In this document: in pieces, positions 37,342-47,868 of the stretch | How positions within the stretch are numbered: the first letter of the stretch is position 1 | Layout: every line of letters begins with the position of its first letter | NCBI GenBank assembly: GCA_905250115.1 | Contig: CAJNOI010000036.1 | Location: 283,324 to 347,323, forward strand | From: Adineta steineri | Lineage: Eukaryota > Rotifera > Eurotatoria > Adinetida > Adinetidae | Direction of reading: 5' to 3' | DNA: 64,000 nt | Translations under genes and position numbers: made by a program | The notes under the pieces: generated by a model | Database searches by the model: none | The model's input: only the letters and a program-made list of their open reading frames with translations | Told to the model about the DNA's origin: nothing

Positions 37342-37380
37342 GGGTGTGGGCATCTATCTTCTCTTAACCCACACCGACCC
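37342..37380. repeat. TGTGGG-type G-rich hairpin 2
   Basis: GGGTGTGGG (37342-37350) pairs with CCCACACC (37368-37375); a further ACCC follows on the right arm. Confidence 0.7.
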
Positions 37381-37450
37381 ACATAATTTTTGACGAGATT
37401 CTGTTGGTATTAGTTGAGGTGACTTGCTTGTTTGTTGTTGATGCTATTGT

Positions 37451-37575
37451 TTATAATTCTGCTTCATCAAGTATAATTTCTTTCGTTGACTCTAATTTAT
37501 TGAAATATGTAGCTGCTGTTTCTGCCATTAATTCAGTTAAATCGAGTATACTTGATTTACTATACCTTAAAACAC
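37451..37575 (-). pseudogene. Possible C-terminal coding fragment of a decayed element
   Basis: The minus strand reads an amphipathic, coding-like tail (TELMAETAATYFNKLEST.. ending DEAEL) to TAA at 37451-37453. No start or neighbouring exon was found. It lies between hairpins 2 and 3 with the fragment at 37893-38145. Confidence 0.3.
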
Positions 37576-37892
37576 AAAAAAAACAATATACATATTTTTT
37601 TCTTTTCGCTTTTGCTATCTCTTTCTCTTCTCTCTTTTCTTTTTATATATTAAATAAACAGTTTTTCTATAAATTTTTTTCTCTTCTCTCTTCTCTTCTT
37701 GTATACTAAAGATACAGTTTTTCTATGTCATTCTTCTTCATTCTTAGATATATCTAACAGTTAAAAGTCTATTACTACTCTTTAACATTAATGAAGGGTT
37801 AATTGACTAATTTTTTCCATGTAATAAATGTAAAAGAAAGTTTTTTATTTTAAAATAGGTTTTACGCCTTCTTTCGTTTTTTAAACGGAAGT

Positions 37893-38145
37893 CTATTGAA
37901 ATTTCGTTGTAACAATAGTTTTCATCACTAGTTGAAACCAAATATGCAATCTATATAAACCTGAACGGCCGACGATCAGGTTGAACAAATTGCATGGCAC
38001 TAAGGAATGGGATGCCCTATTCACGTATGTTGAACCACAAGTAGCAACAATCCCATTAACAACAGCTAAAACCATAGCATGTGAATCAACTTGATAAAAT
38101 GATGCTAGATGCTGTATACAGCTGACCAATTTTTCAGAAAACCAT
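37893..38145 (-). pseudogene. Broken P-loop-protein fragment (DUF3987-like?)
   Basis: Minus-strand frame with IQHLASFYQVDSHAMVLAVV, then GIVATCGSTYV and PCNLFNLIVGRSG. This resembles, from memory, the region leading to the Walker A (GxSGxGKS) of DUF3987-type proteins that are frequent in bdelloid genomes. After GRSG the expected G-K-S/T is absent and the frame runs into unrelated sequence, so the ATP site is destroyed. No start codon context. Annotated as a relic. Confidence 0.35.
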
Positions 38146-38149
38146 CTTG

Positions 38150-38236
38150 AGGGTGGGCGTGGGTATCGGTGTCAGTTACCCATCTATAGTCACACCCACG
38201 CCTACACCCACCCACCTACACCCACACCCACCCTAC
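38150..38236. repeat. TGTGGG-type G-rich hairpin 3
   Basis: Left arm GGGTGGGCGTGGGTATCGGTGT (38152-38173) faces a long C-rich right arm (38190-38234) of CACCCA/CCTACACCC units. Confidence 0.75.
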
Positions 38237-38513
38237 TTTCAACTACCTATTCGATGGTCGTTCTCTTTCTTGCTCAACACAGAGAAACTCTACCTTGTTC
38301 AAATACAATAATTATATATCGTGAAGGTCTTTTTTTTACAACATATGACTATTCATATGTGTTGTTTACCTTGCCGATGGGTGTTAACATCCATTTATCT
38401 TTGAACAAGATCAGAGTTTCTCTGTACGTACGCGCATTTAAAACAATTCCTTTCTTGTTTAAAAAGTTTATTTTTTCTCTTTCATAAAATAAAATTCATA
38501 GAAATACTATTTA
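38230..38513. other. Intergenic 3' of the ADP-ribosyltransferase gene
   Basis: AT-rich. A plus-strand ORF at 38254-38487 has no coding features I trust. Confidence 0.4.
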
Positions 38514-40421
38514 TTATTTGTTTTTTACACGTTCGAGGTTTTTTCTATATGATTGAAAATGAGGATGATTTGGAGGTAATGATTGTTGTGCAATTTGTAC
38601 AGCATGTTCATAAAATGTACGAGCTTTAGAGTAATTATCCATGCTTATATACATCGAACCAATATTGTTGTAAGACTTAGCCAAATCAGGATGATTGGGA
38701 GGAAGTGATTGTTGTTTGATTTCAAGAGCTTTTTCATGAGATGAAAGTGCTTTCGGGTAATTACCCATATTGTCATGCACTAAACCAATGTTGTTGTAGG
38801 ACATAGCCAAACTAGGATGATTGGAAGGAAGTGATTGTTGCCAAATTTCAAGGGCTTTTTCATGAGATGAAAGTGCTTTTGGATAATTACCCATGCTATC
38901 ATGCACTAAACCAATATTGTTGTAGGACTTAGCCAACTCAGGATCATTAGGAGAAAGAGCTTTTTGTTTGATAACAAGTGACTTTTTATAGAATGTAAGT
39001 GCATCCTGATATTTTCCTTGAGCATCTTTAATACAACCAAGTCGATGGTAAATAAGTGCTCTATCTTTATCATCCTTTGTTTGATCAAGTAAAACTTGAT
39101 AAATATCTTCAGCTTTGCCAGATTGACCCATTTTATATAGTACCGAACCCAATCTATACCATCCTTCTTCATCTGGAAAACTTTCTTGTCGAATATAATC
39201 AGTAAGTCTGCTTAGTTCTGGATCATTGTCAGCAGTTAATACTAAATTACCTTCATATAAGCGATTATTTCCACCCATCTGTTTAATATCCTGGATACGG
39301 AACACGCTATGCATCGAAAATAAGACTTCCTCTTCCTTTTGGAATTTACTAATACCGGCAATGGACGCAAATGGTGTTGTTAATTGAGCAGGATTAACTT
39401 TCATGATAAAAAGAACACCGACCTGATCTGGATTTCTTGCAGCATATTGAGCAAAACTTAGTGAAACTTTGCGAACCGTACTAGTCGATAAGAAATTGTT
39501 GAATGAAATAAGACCGCCTTTGGTTTTCATCATTTGTTCGAAATCATCTGTAGAAAAACCTTGGCCACGATAAACGGTGAAAGTGTTAGCAGCAGTTGTA
39601 CCACCATATTGTTCCTTGTGTAGTTGTTCAATTTGTCGATGTAAATCACCAATGAAGAAACCCATATGTGTAATGATATCACCATCCATCAATCGTAATG
39701 CACGATTGAGCATGGGGTACAAGAACATTTGACAGCTATACCAATAAATTGGTGTTTTCTTGCGGTATTGGCTTTCTAATCGTTTAATATTGACCATTTC
39801 TTCTTCATTGTCGGCAAAAGCATCACGACAGTAATTAAGATAATCTTGAGTGTGCTTCTGGTTGAATGTGATGGTGAGTAATATTTCTTTAAGGATTTGA
39901 GTGTACATAAAAGAAGGATCTAATTGATCCAGCTTTTTATTTGTTCCCACAAAACTCATGGAAATGGCATTCTGCTCACATTGATGAGCAGCGTCCTTGA
40001 GCGCTTCACAGATAGGTGTAATATCTGTGAAGACACCCTTTATTTTGGGCCAATCTTTAGCCCATTGTTCATGATGTTTTTTATTACCACAAAAAATAAA
40101 TATTGAATCCACTTGAGGCATACTGTGCATACGAGACACAATATTTTGTCCAAGTGATCCAGATATAATCATACACATCTTTTTGTCGACAACTGTTTGA
40201 ATGAATTCAAGGCATTGATCGCTATCTATAAATGTATTAATATCATTCACAATACATCGCAGTTTTGTGATTGTATTTTGACAATCATCATTTGTATCGG
40301 CAATGTTACTATCTAACCAGATTAGAAGAACATTTTGCATTCGCTGAATATTGACACGTCGACGATGTTCTGCACCTTTTGGAACTGTCGATGCATTTGG
40401 TTTTGATTGTCCCTTGCCCAT
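38514..40421 (-). CDS. ADP-ribosyltransferase with kinesin-light-chain-type TPRs
   Basis: 635 residues, intronless. The N-terminus MGKGQSKP fits the MGxxxS myristoylation pattern. Residues about 25-160 form an uncharacterised domain that I know only from similar rotifer proteins. Residues 270-380 form an arginine-type ADP-ribosyltransferase fold with the R-S-E triad: Arg285 in VYRGQG, Ser in FLSTS (312-314), and E363-x-E365 in QKEEEVLFS. Residues 418-630 hold about five TPRs, the last four of 42 residues (SYNNIGLVHD..GNYPKALSSHEKALEI). Such enzymes transfer ADP-ribose from NAD+ to Arg side chains; substrates here are unknown, and the TPRs probably recruit them. The triad is complete, so activity is plausible. 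TTTATT at 38466 gives a minus-strand AATAAA about 45 bp past the stop. Confidence 0.85.
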   Translation of the reverse strand: MGKGQSKPNASTVPKGAEHRRRVNIQRMQNVLLIWLDSNIADTNDDCQNTITKLRCIVNDINTFIDSDQCLEFIQTVVDKKMCMIISGSLGQNIVSRMHSMPQVDSIFIFCGNKKHHEQWAKDWPKIKGVFTDITPICEALKDAAHQCEQNAISMSFVGTNKKLDQLDPSFMYTQILKEILLTITFNQKHTQDYLNYCRDAFADNEEEMVNIKRLESQYRKKTPIYWYSCQMFLYPMLNRALRLMDGDIITHMGFFIGDLHRQIEQLHKEQYGGTTAANTFTVYRGQGFSTDDFEQMMKTKGGLISFNNFLSTSTVRKVSLSFAQYAARNPDQVGVLFIMKVNPAQLTTPFASIAGISKFQKEEEVLFSMHSVFRIQDIKQMGGNNRLYEGNLVLTADNDPELSRLTDYIRQESFPDEEGWYRLGSVLYKMGQSGKAEDIYQVLLDQTKDDKDRALIYHRLGCIKDAQGKYQDALTFYKKSLVIKQKALSPNDPELAKSYNNIGLVHDSMGNYPKALSSHEKALEIWQQSLPSNHPSLAMSYNNIGLVHDNMGNYPKALSSHEKALEIKQQSLPPNHPDLAKSYNNIGSMYISMDNYSKARTFYEHAVQIAQQSLPPNHPHFQSYRKNLERVKNK

Positions 40422-41012
40422 TGTTTGCTATGTAAATGATTTGAATTGAAATTACTGTGTAAAGTTTATTAGTGAAGTAATGATCAAAACCGATTCTTTC
40501 TTTAGGTGTCTACTTCCTTTCAAAATGTTTTTTCTCTCTATTTAGCTGTTTATGACGATGCTATGAAAAACAGCACATGGAGAACGAAAAAACAAGTGAT
40601 AAAATATTGTCATGGTTGACTAACCATCGAAGTAGCTTACAAAAAATAAGTATTTTATTCACGTTGACGAAGAAAAAACGTGTTGAGTCATGTTTGTTAT
40701 TGGAGAATCCCAGGTAACAAAAAGTATTTATAATGGTAACTATTGACCGAATTATTTAAGTTGATAACATAACTCGTCATCGCAAATTAGTAGACATGAA
40801 ATTTGAAAAAAATATTTAAACCAGCTTTTATCATTTTTCTTGTTTTATTCTGTTGACTGAAAGCTTGTATGTAACCATTATGTAGATAACAAAGATAGAC
40901 TTGGAAAAAAAGTGCATTTGTCATTAACAAACCTCAAAAAACAATAAAATCGACAGAAAAAGTCTTCATCATATCTCTATCTTCTTTAGATTTGGGCAGA
41001 CTCTCTTGTGAA

Positions 41013-41062
41013 TGTAGATGTGGGTGAGTGTCGGTTGATTTAAAAAAATACACCCACGCTCA
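41013..41062. repeat. TGTGGG-type G-rich hairpin 4
   Basis: GATGTGGGTGAGTGTCGG at left pairs with ACACCCACGCTC (41051-41062) at right. Confidence 0.65.
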
Positions 41063-41887
41063 GAAGCAGATCATACACCTCTGTTTCAAAAGTATAATAT
41101 TGGTATATAAGATATTTTTACAAATTACTAGAAATACGCAACACATCAAAAAACAAAAACTTATGTAAACTGGTCAGAAATTTTATCGTATACATATGTC
41201 CGTTCGGATAGAGTAATTGTTCATAAAAACTCATGTCGTAGATATAAATTATGAACCTTGAAAATAATATTAAATTATCACTGTTATATTAGAAGTTCCA
41301 TGATGGATCTTCATTTCTATGATAGGACTGTTGACTATCTCCATAAAACAAAATGTATGTGAGAGAAGTTAAGGAGACATCTCATTTTCTTTACTAATTT
41401 ATTTTGATCAAAAGAATTCAATTGGGGTAGCGTTTATGAAACTATCCAGTTTCTTCTACGAAATCTTATCATTTATTAAAAAATTGAGGGTCATCAAATG
41501 CCTGATACTTATCAATCCGATAGATTATTTAATTGAAAAAATGTATGTAACTTATGTTCGAATTGATACTGACTCATTACGATTGCACAGCTTCAATGTA
41601 TCCAAAGTATATAAAGAAGATCTTTCTAAGGAATGATAATAAAGAATCTTTTTTGCTTAAAAGCCGTTTTTGATTACGAATCTTTAGAATCATTACTAAT
41701 GTACTGTTCTTGTTATTTCTTATAGTAGGAGATATTATCGTCTTGTTTGTATATTGAACTTGAAAAACAAGTGGTACATGTGGATTAAGTGGTACAAGAC
41801 TAATTTTATTCTAAAACTACTTCAACTAACGTTTTTAATGTGATCAAACACGAAATTCGTCTGATTACTGAGAATTATAATGCTCTT

Positions 41888-41962
41888 GAGGGTATGTGTG
41901 AGTGTGGGTGGGTGTGGTTATTTGTATTCTTCTCATTCATTACCTGCACTCACACCCTATTG
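41888..41962. repeat. TGTGGG-type G-rich hairpin 5
   Basis: Left arm GAGGGTATGTGTGAGTGTGG (start 41888) and right arm CTGCACTCACACCCTATT (41943-41960) are complementary with small mismatches. Confidence 0.7.
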
Positions 41963-42372
41963 AGAGATTATTCTTATTTGAATGCTAATCGATGAAAGAA
42001 ATTCTTTATCTCATGTCAAGTTTAGAGAAACTTTATGTAAATGTGATAGCTTCAAAGAACAAAATCGCTATTGATTGTATTAAACGTTCGCTTAAAACAA
42101 AATGTGAACTGTAGGTATACATGTATTCACTAATTTCTCATCCACTTACAAGCTCCGTTTATTCACATATTTACTGACCGATCGAAAACATTTCTATTTC
42201 CATATCATTGAACTTTGAACTAACATCTTGCGACGGCGTACAGATTAACTGTCTCGTCCAGAGTGTTGCCTGATTCAGTCGTCTAGAAAAAAATACTTCT
42301 CTTTCAGCATAATATTATAAATTCATTATTATAATTGAAAATAATCATTTAGTTAAATAGCTAAAAGTGAAG

Positions 42373-44297
42373 ATGAAAAGGTAAGTTTAAAAAAAATAAA
42401 ATACATTCTCTTTTAAATGAATATTTCAAGAGTCAACTCCAATCATTGCTTGAATGCACCTAAACGAAATTCGAAAACTGTATTTTGCCATCGTCTAGCA
42501 ACGCATTTTGAAGATCTTTCAAATGAACTTTTATTCGATATTTTCGATTATCTTGATGGTTATCATATATTCGAAGCTTTTTCTAATCTTAATAACCGTA
42601 TTCAACATCTCGTTACTAGTTCTTATTTCCTTCTCAAATTAAATATTTCATTTATGTCTAAATCGAATTTTAACAGACGTTCGATCAATATTATCCGTCC
42701 ATATATGAATCGAATTATTTCATTACAATTATCAGAGACATTTTTCATCAAAAATTTCTTTACATCATTTCCTGTTGACACATCATTCAAGCGTCTCGAA
42801 TCATTGGTACTCAATCATCTTAATATAGATCATAGTGGTCCTATTCTTATTAGTTTAGCCCAATTACCTCGACTCTTCTCTTTCACAATCTTTTGTTACG
42901 AATGTAATGAACTGTTTATTATTTTTCAATCAATATTTCGTCTACCTGTTTTACGATATGCCAAAATTTTGTGTTCGAACTGGTGTTCTAGATTTCTGTT
43001 TCCCCTGGCTACGAGCGACAGTCAACGAAGTATGACTCTTGAGTATCTCGCCTTTGATAGTCCATGTCATCTTCCACGTATTTACAATCTTCTGTCATAT
43101 ACACCTCGACTTCGTCGTTTGTCAGTTGAGAATATATTGTTCAGTGACTACATACCACTAGAACAATTTATACTACCACGCAATCTAATTGGTATTTCTT
43201 TATGTGATTGGTGTTTATCATTTGATGAATTCGCATCATTCATTGCAATCGTTGGTTCCGAACTCGAATTCCTACGCATTTCAATTATTCATGAAACTGC
43301 CCTATCAAATGCTTATCAATGGCAACAATTAATTTTACGTCATATGCCACGTTTGCGTACGTTTCTCTTTGATTACCGCGGTTTCTTAACTAAAGATGCT
43401 CATGGAAATAGTCGCTGTCGAACGTTACTTGATGAATTTTCTTCGCCATTTTGGATCGAACGCCAATGGTTTTTTGCCCATAGCCATTGTGATTGTTGTT
43501 CTCAAGAAGAAAAAGAATGTTTGTCATTCTACTCAACTCAAATGCGCCGGTATAATCAATGAAAGAAACTACCTGTTGTTGTGAAGTAATGATTCTTTTC
43601 TTTTAGACGAGAGTTTTGTGAATTTGATGAATCTTTTGATAATAACATATGTTTGTACCAAGATCCAGTCTTCTATTTATCTTTTGGACCACGCATTAGT
43701 ATAAAAAGTCAAAATATTGATGCCAATTTTCCTTTTCAATTTCCTTATGTAACTGAATTAGAAATTACAGATAATTATTATACGATCAATATGGACTCAT
43801 TCATTGATAATCTAAGTCATATTATAACTTTAACAAATATTAGTTATTTAAAGATTTTATTTAATAATCAATGGTTGAACAATTTTGTTAAACTTCTTAA
43901 TCGTATGCCTAATGTTCAAAAATTGATTCTTAATGTACGGTCATCATCTGAAATGGAAGCATCGTCAGATCAACAAACTAATACAGCTGACTTGGTATGC
44001 AATAATAATGTGCGATATGTAATAATAACTGATGAACTTGCATTTACCACTGTTCAACTAATCAATAAGCTTTTTCCTCGAATGGAACGTCTTAAAATTC
44101 AGAACAGAAAGGATGCTCTCATATCATTTGTACGAACTTTGTTATCAAACAGAGTTAATAATAGTCATCTTTTCTCATTGATGTTTTATGGTGATAATGC
44201 GATGATTAAAAAATTGAAGACAATGATCGATAATGAAAAATTACTTGATAAGTATAATATCGAACGTCGACAATTCGAATTTTGCTTATCGTGGTAA
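42373..44297 (+). CDS. F-box protein with degenerate LRR region
   Basis: Exons: an optional 8-nt exon 42373-42380 (ATGAAAAG|GTAAGT), 42431-43549 and 43607-44297. If the 50-bp first intron is retained, the ATG at 42417 starts the same frame instead. The 57-bp second intron (43550-43606) is phase 2 on both sides. The protein is about 600 residues. The F-box at about residues 30-75 (HFEDLSNELLFDIFDYLDGY) would bind Skp1 in an SCF ubiquitin ligase. The remainder has irregular leucine-rich segments (LRRLSVENILF, LEFLRISII) of the type found in bdelloid F-box proteins. AATAAA at 44371 lies 74 bp after the stop. The substrate is unknown. Confidence 0.8.
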
Positions 44298-45204
44298 AAA
44301 AATGTCTTTTGTTCTTACTCTGTATATAGTTAATTAAATACTAATTATTTCAAATAAGATTGTATATGCAAATAAATGTATGATTATCATCTGCATGTCA
44401 TAGGATGCAAACCATAATAGGTTCCGCGAGTGAGCAATATGATCAAGAGAAAATAAGCAATACTTCAAATTCTGAGTAAAGTAAGCGAAGTCTCGCTTAT
44501 ATTCTCTTGGATTTATGTGTTTTTATGTAAAAAGAATGATATTCACATTGATTAAATATAAAAATCATTATTTCATAATATTTTGCATAGACGTTAACTG
44601 CTACGTAAGATAATTTGGGTAAATGTTTGATTAAATATAAAGTATCTGATTCATTTAAATTTCTGTACAACATATTAAATTAGACAGATCGAATATTAAT
44701 ATTTCTTTGAATGCATCTGATGTTTTATACTTGATAAATTGATCATACTTTGAAGATATTTTCTATGTGAATGTTTTGTTCTAATACCTGTGTCAAGAAA
44801 CAGATTTGGGTATCTGAGTGTTAATGAATTGATATTAGAAAAATAATACTAACTCTGTTTTGTTAACACATGAAGGTCGATTGAACCATTATTGAAGTAC
44901 ATCTGATTTTAGGTAATAGAGATTCAAATGTGTTAAATGGATATGGTATAGTATAAATTGCTGTTGAATGAATCGATATGATATATACTCCGTATTGCCA
45001 ATGATATCTGTTACACCAAAAACGTTTTTTGAAATTTTCTGAAGATCTTTGCATTAATATTTTTGGTTGAACTATGGAATGGAAATTTGAATGAAGATTT
45101 CGATATGACTTTTGTTATATCATAGTTTCTTATCTTGATTCTCTGTTTAGAAAAGATGTAGATGCGAATACAGTATGGATATTCAACAGTAAAATCGTCT
45201 ATCA
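44298..45204. other. Intergenic, with a small foldback
   Basis: AT-rich. 44441-44513 forms an inverted repeat (TCAAGAGAAAATAAGC against GCTTATATTCTCTTGG). It contains a near-perfect inner palindrome TAAGCGAAGTCTCGCTTA, possibly a MITE relic. No gene. Confidence 0.45.
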
Positions 45205-45332
45205 GGTGTTTTTGAAGGTTCTGCATCAGATCATTTAGATTATCTTTTGGATGTATTTCTTGATCGAGAAGGAAATTTATATGTGACTGATATATTAAAT
45301 AATTGAGTACAAAAATTTCTTATTGATACAAG
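45205..45332 (+). pseudogene. NHL-repeat relic
   Basis: The plus-strand frame reads an NHL blade (SASDHLDYLLDVFLDREGNL, then YVTDILNN). A TGA stop at 45304-45306 stands where Arg is expected, followed by VQKFLID. Upstream sequence is not open. It matches the style of the intact NHL gene at 53274-54205 and is probably a remnant of a duplicated copy. Confidence 0.65.
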
Positions 45333-45765
45333 AGTTTGTGTCCAGCAAAATAATTCAAAATTCGAATATGTCTAATCAAAATAACAATAAACATTTCGTG
45401 ACTTTTGAACAAAGAACGATTAAAAGAAATTGATTCAGATATTTTGATATCAAGGAAAAAAATTAAAAAATATTTATTTTTCTTATTTTATCTTTTTATT
45501 GCTTAATAAATCGATAAGATTCTATGAGGTTGATCGAAGTACTAAATATGTTGATATGATATATATCGTTTGTTACATGATACAGTTGTTGCTGTTGCAT
45601 CTAAGAAAATACTTCTCGATCAATTGTTACGGTCAAATAACGTTAATGAAGGATCTTGAGAGTTTATTTGTAAATATAGAAGATACAGTCGATTATAAAA
45701 GATTTCAATACTTTCAAATGAGTTAAGAATAGAAAAATAAATATCTTTTCGAAGACTATTTTTGT
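45333..45765. other. Intergenic, nothing supported
   Basis: AT-rich. ORF 45499-45726 has no recognisable domain. Confidence 0.4.
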
Positions 45766-46598
45766 TAAACAACAAAATTCGGTCGACATGTTGATTCAAG
45801 TTTCATAAAATTTGTAATTGATAAAAGTAATTCAGTAGACATATTTGATGGAAGAAATATATCAAATTTAAATGGAGCATTAAATGGAACTCCATTCATG
45901 TGACCATTTCGTGTTTGAATAACAATTGAGCGACAACAAAACCATGCACGTAACATCATATCAATTCTATTTGATGCTTGAATTATTTCAGTACGTACAA
46001 TCATTATATTATCCTATTGCATGCCCAGCATTGAATCAAGAAAAAATCCATCTGTTCCAATAAGTATATGACCATAACCACGAGATAAGATTGTTTTTCT
46101 ATATGATTTATTCATTTTTCCTTTCGTTTCATTATCTATATGTTGAACATATCTTATCCATTGATCACCTTCCAAACGAATCATATAACGAATACCACTT
46201 TTAACTATTTAATTTATTCCTGACATGCGCCGTTCGTACACCCAAAGCGGTATAATAAAAAGAAACGGAAGGATGGGGAATAAAAGTAATAAGATCAAGA
46301 AACTCCATCAAAATGTTCGTCGTTCAGGTTTTTGTATAATGTGAAGAATATTTTGAATAATTTTTTCATTTTCATCAGGAGTTGTTCTTCCAATAATATC
46401 TCCAGTATTTGATTCAAGGCTTCGTTGAAGATCACTTACAGTATATGATGAAGGTTCTGATGATAATGTATCAGCGAAAGATGATTCAGGTACTATTTGA
46501 TTATTCCTATTGATTACAAACACTGTTTCTTGTGTTTTTCGTCCATTATTATTGTTGTGAGGATGATGGATTGGGGTTTCACCAGGATAAACCATCAT
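45765..46598 (-). pseudogene. Broken transmembrane-protein gene
   Basis: A continuous minus-strand frame of about 278 codons is interrupted by three stops: TGA 46308-46310, TAA 46209-46211 and TAG 46014-46016. The first segment (46308-46598) is Ser/Asn/Pro-rich and polar. The segment after the first stop is a strongly hydrophobic helix (FLILLLLFPILPFLFIIPLW), then a soluble domain with GYGHILIGTDGFFLDSML and, after the last stop, IIQASNRIDMMLRAWFCCRS. The frame is preserved across the stops, so decay looks recent and by substitution. Alternatively the stops could sit in unrecognised short introns, but no GT/AG pairs fit. Family not recognised. Confidence 0.6.
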
Positions 46599-47868
46599 GA
46601 ATATGAAAAATAATATTCTTTTTAATCGATTTGATTATTATGAAATATACTATTGAAAGAGAAATAATACAGACGTGACAACCAATGGAAATTCTTTGTT
46701 TTCTATTTTTAAATAAATGATAATCATGTAAAAAAAACAATCGCATCGAGTAATGAAAAAAAGTGAAATCGATTATTTTGAATAATTAAATATCAAATAT
46801 TTGAATAAATCCATTTTTGTAGAATAATGTTAATTAATGTTATTAATCTGAATCCTTTACGCCCGAGTTAGAGACAGAACAATCGCTGATTTACTTCTAT
46901 GAGTGGAATGCAGGAGAAAATTTCAAAGAATTCTCACAATTTTTAGTAAAACATGATGCTATTCAGTCAAAAAACGTGTCGTAGAAATATCGGAAATATC
47001 TTATTTTATTGAAAAACGTTCTTCTAAAAACTATATGAATCACTAGAAGATACATTTTTCCATACTGTCTCAATATTTAGTAGGGCCCATATATTATGTG
47101 TTTTGAATTGCAATGCGAGGAACTGACATATTTACGAAGGACTGTTGTCAGTATATACTATAAAACACAAAAATAACGCTCTTTTTCTTGAGGGTGTTAA
47201 TCGTAATTTTAGAAAAAAAGATTCTAAATTCTCATCATAATTATACAATATTATTTTTACTTTTAATGACTTTTCGACAGAAATTATGTGATAGTAATGA
47301 TTTTTTGTAAAAGATGTGTGTGCAATGATGAAACTATTTATATAGTTAAACTCAACAACTAATAAATGCATCTTCTTTTATTTGCAAATAAATACAGTCA
47401 TATCTAATGTTAATATCATGGCATCAAATTAACTAAATGCAATAGTACTATCGAACATATACAAAATCATTTTGATAAAAGAGTTTTCGTACTTACAAGA
47501 TAGTTTTATATTGAACTTCCTTTTTTCCTGTGGATAAATTTTTGATGATTCAATCATTCAACTTTATGGTTCCGTATTATTACAGAAAAACTTCTCTAAT
47601 TCATTATCATCTGACAAAAATCTTTGAGCAACGATCTTTCAAACCTCACTTACTATCATAAAAAACCTTTCTTTGGCTCAGCTCTACTGAAAACAGCCTT
47701 TTAGAGTTTTAATCTCGTTATAAAAAAACTTCAGCTTCATTTTGCATGAACTACACGCAACCATCACATAGTTCTGCTAAAGCTTTATTGTTTTAGTCAA
47801 AAAATCATAACACAAAAAAAAATACTCGCATGATCATCGTCAACGATTTATTCACCGTCCAAATACAC
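46599..47868. other. Intergenic, nothing supported
   Basis: AT-rich, no exon, repeat family or motif I can defend. It includes the 3' flank of the F-box/LRR gene that ends at 47869. Confidence 0.5.

Larger units (their letters stand above)
40422..42372. other. Intergenic region with two G-rich hairpins
   Basis: No gene is supported. The stretch includes the presumed promoter of the ADP-ribosyltransferase gene (from 40422) and hairpins at 41013-41062 and 41888-41962, 875 bp apart. The remainder is AT-rich. Confidence 0.5.
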
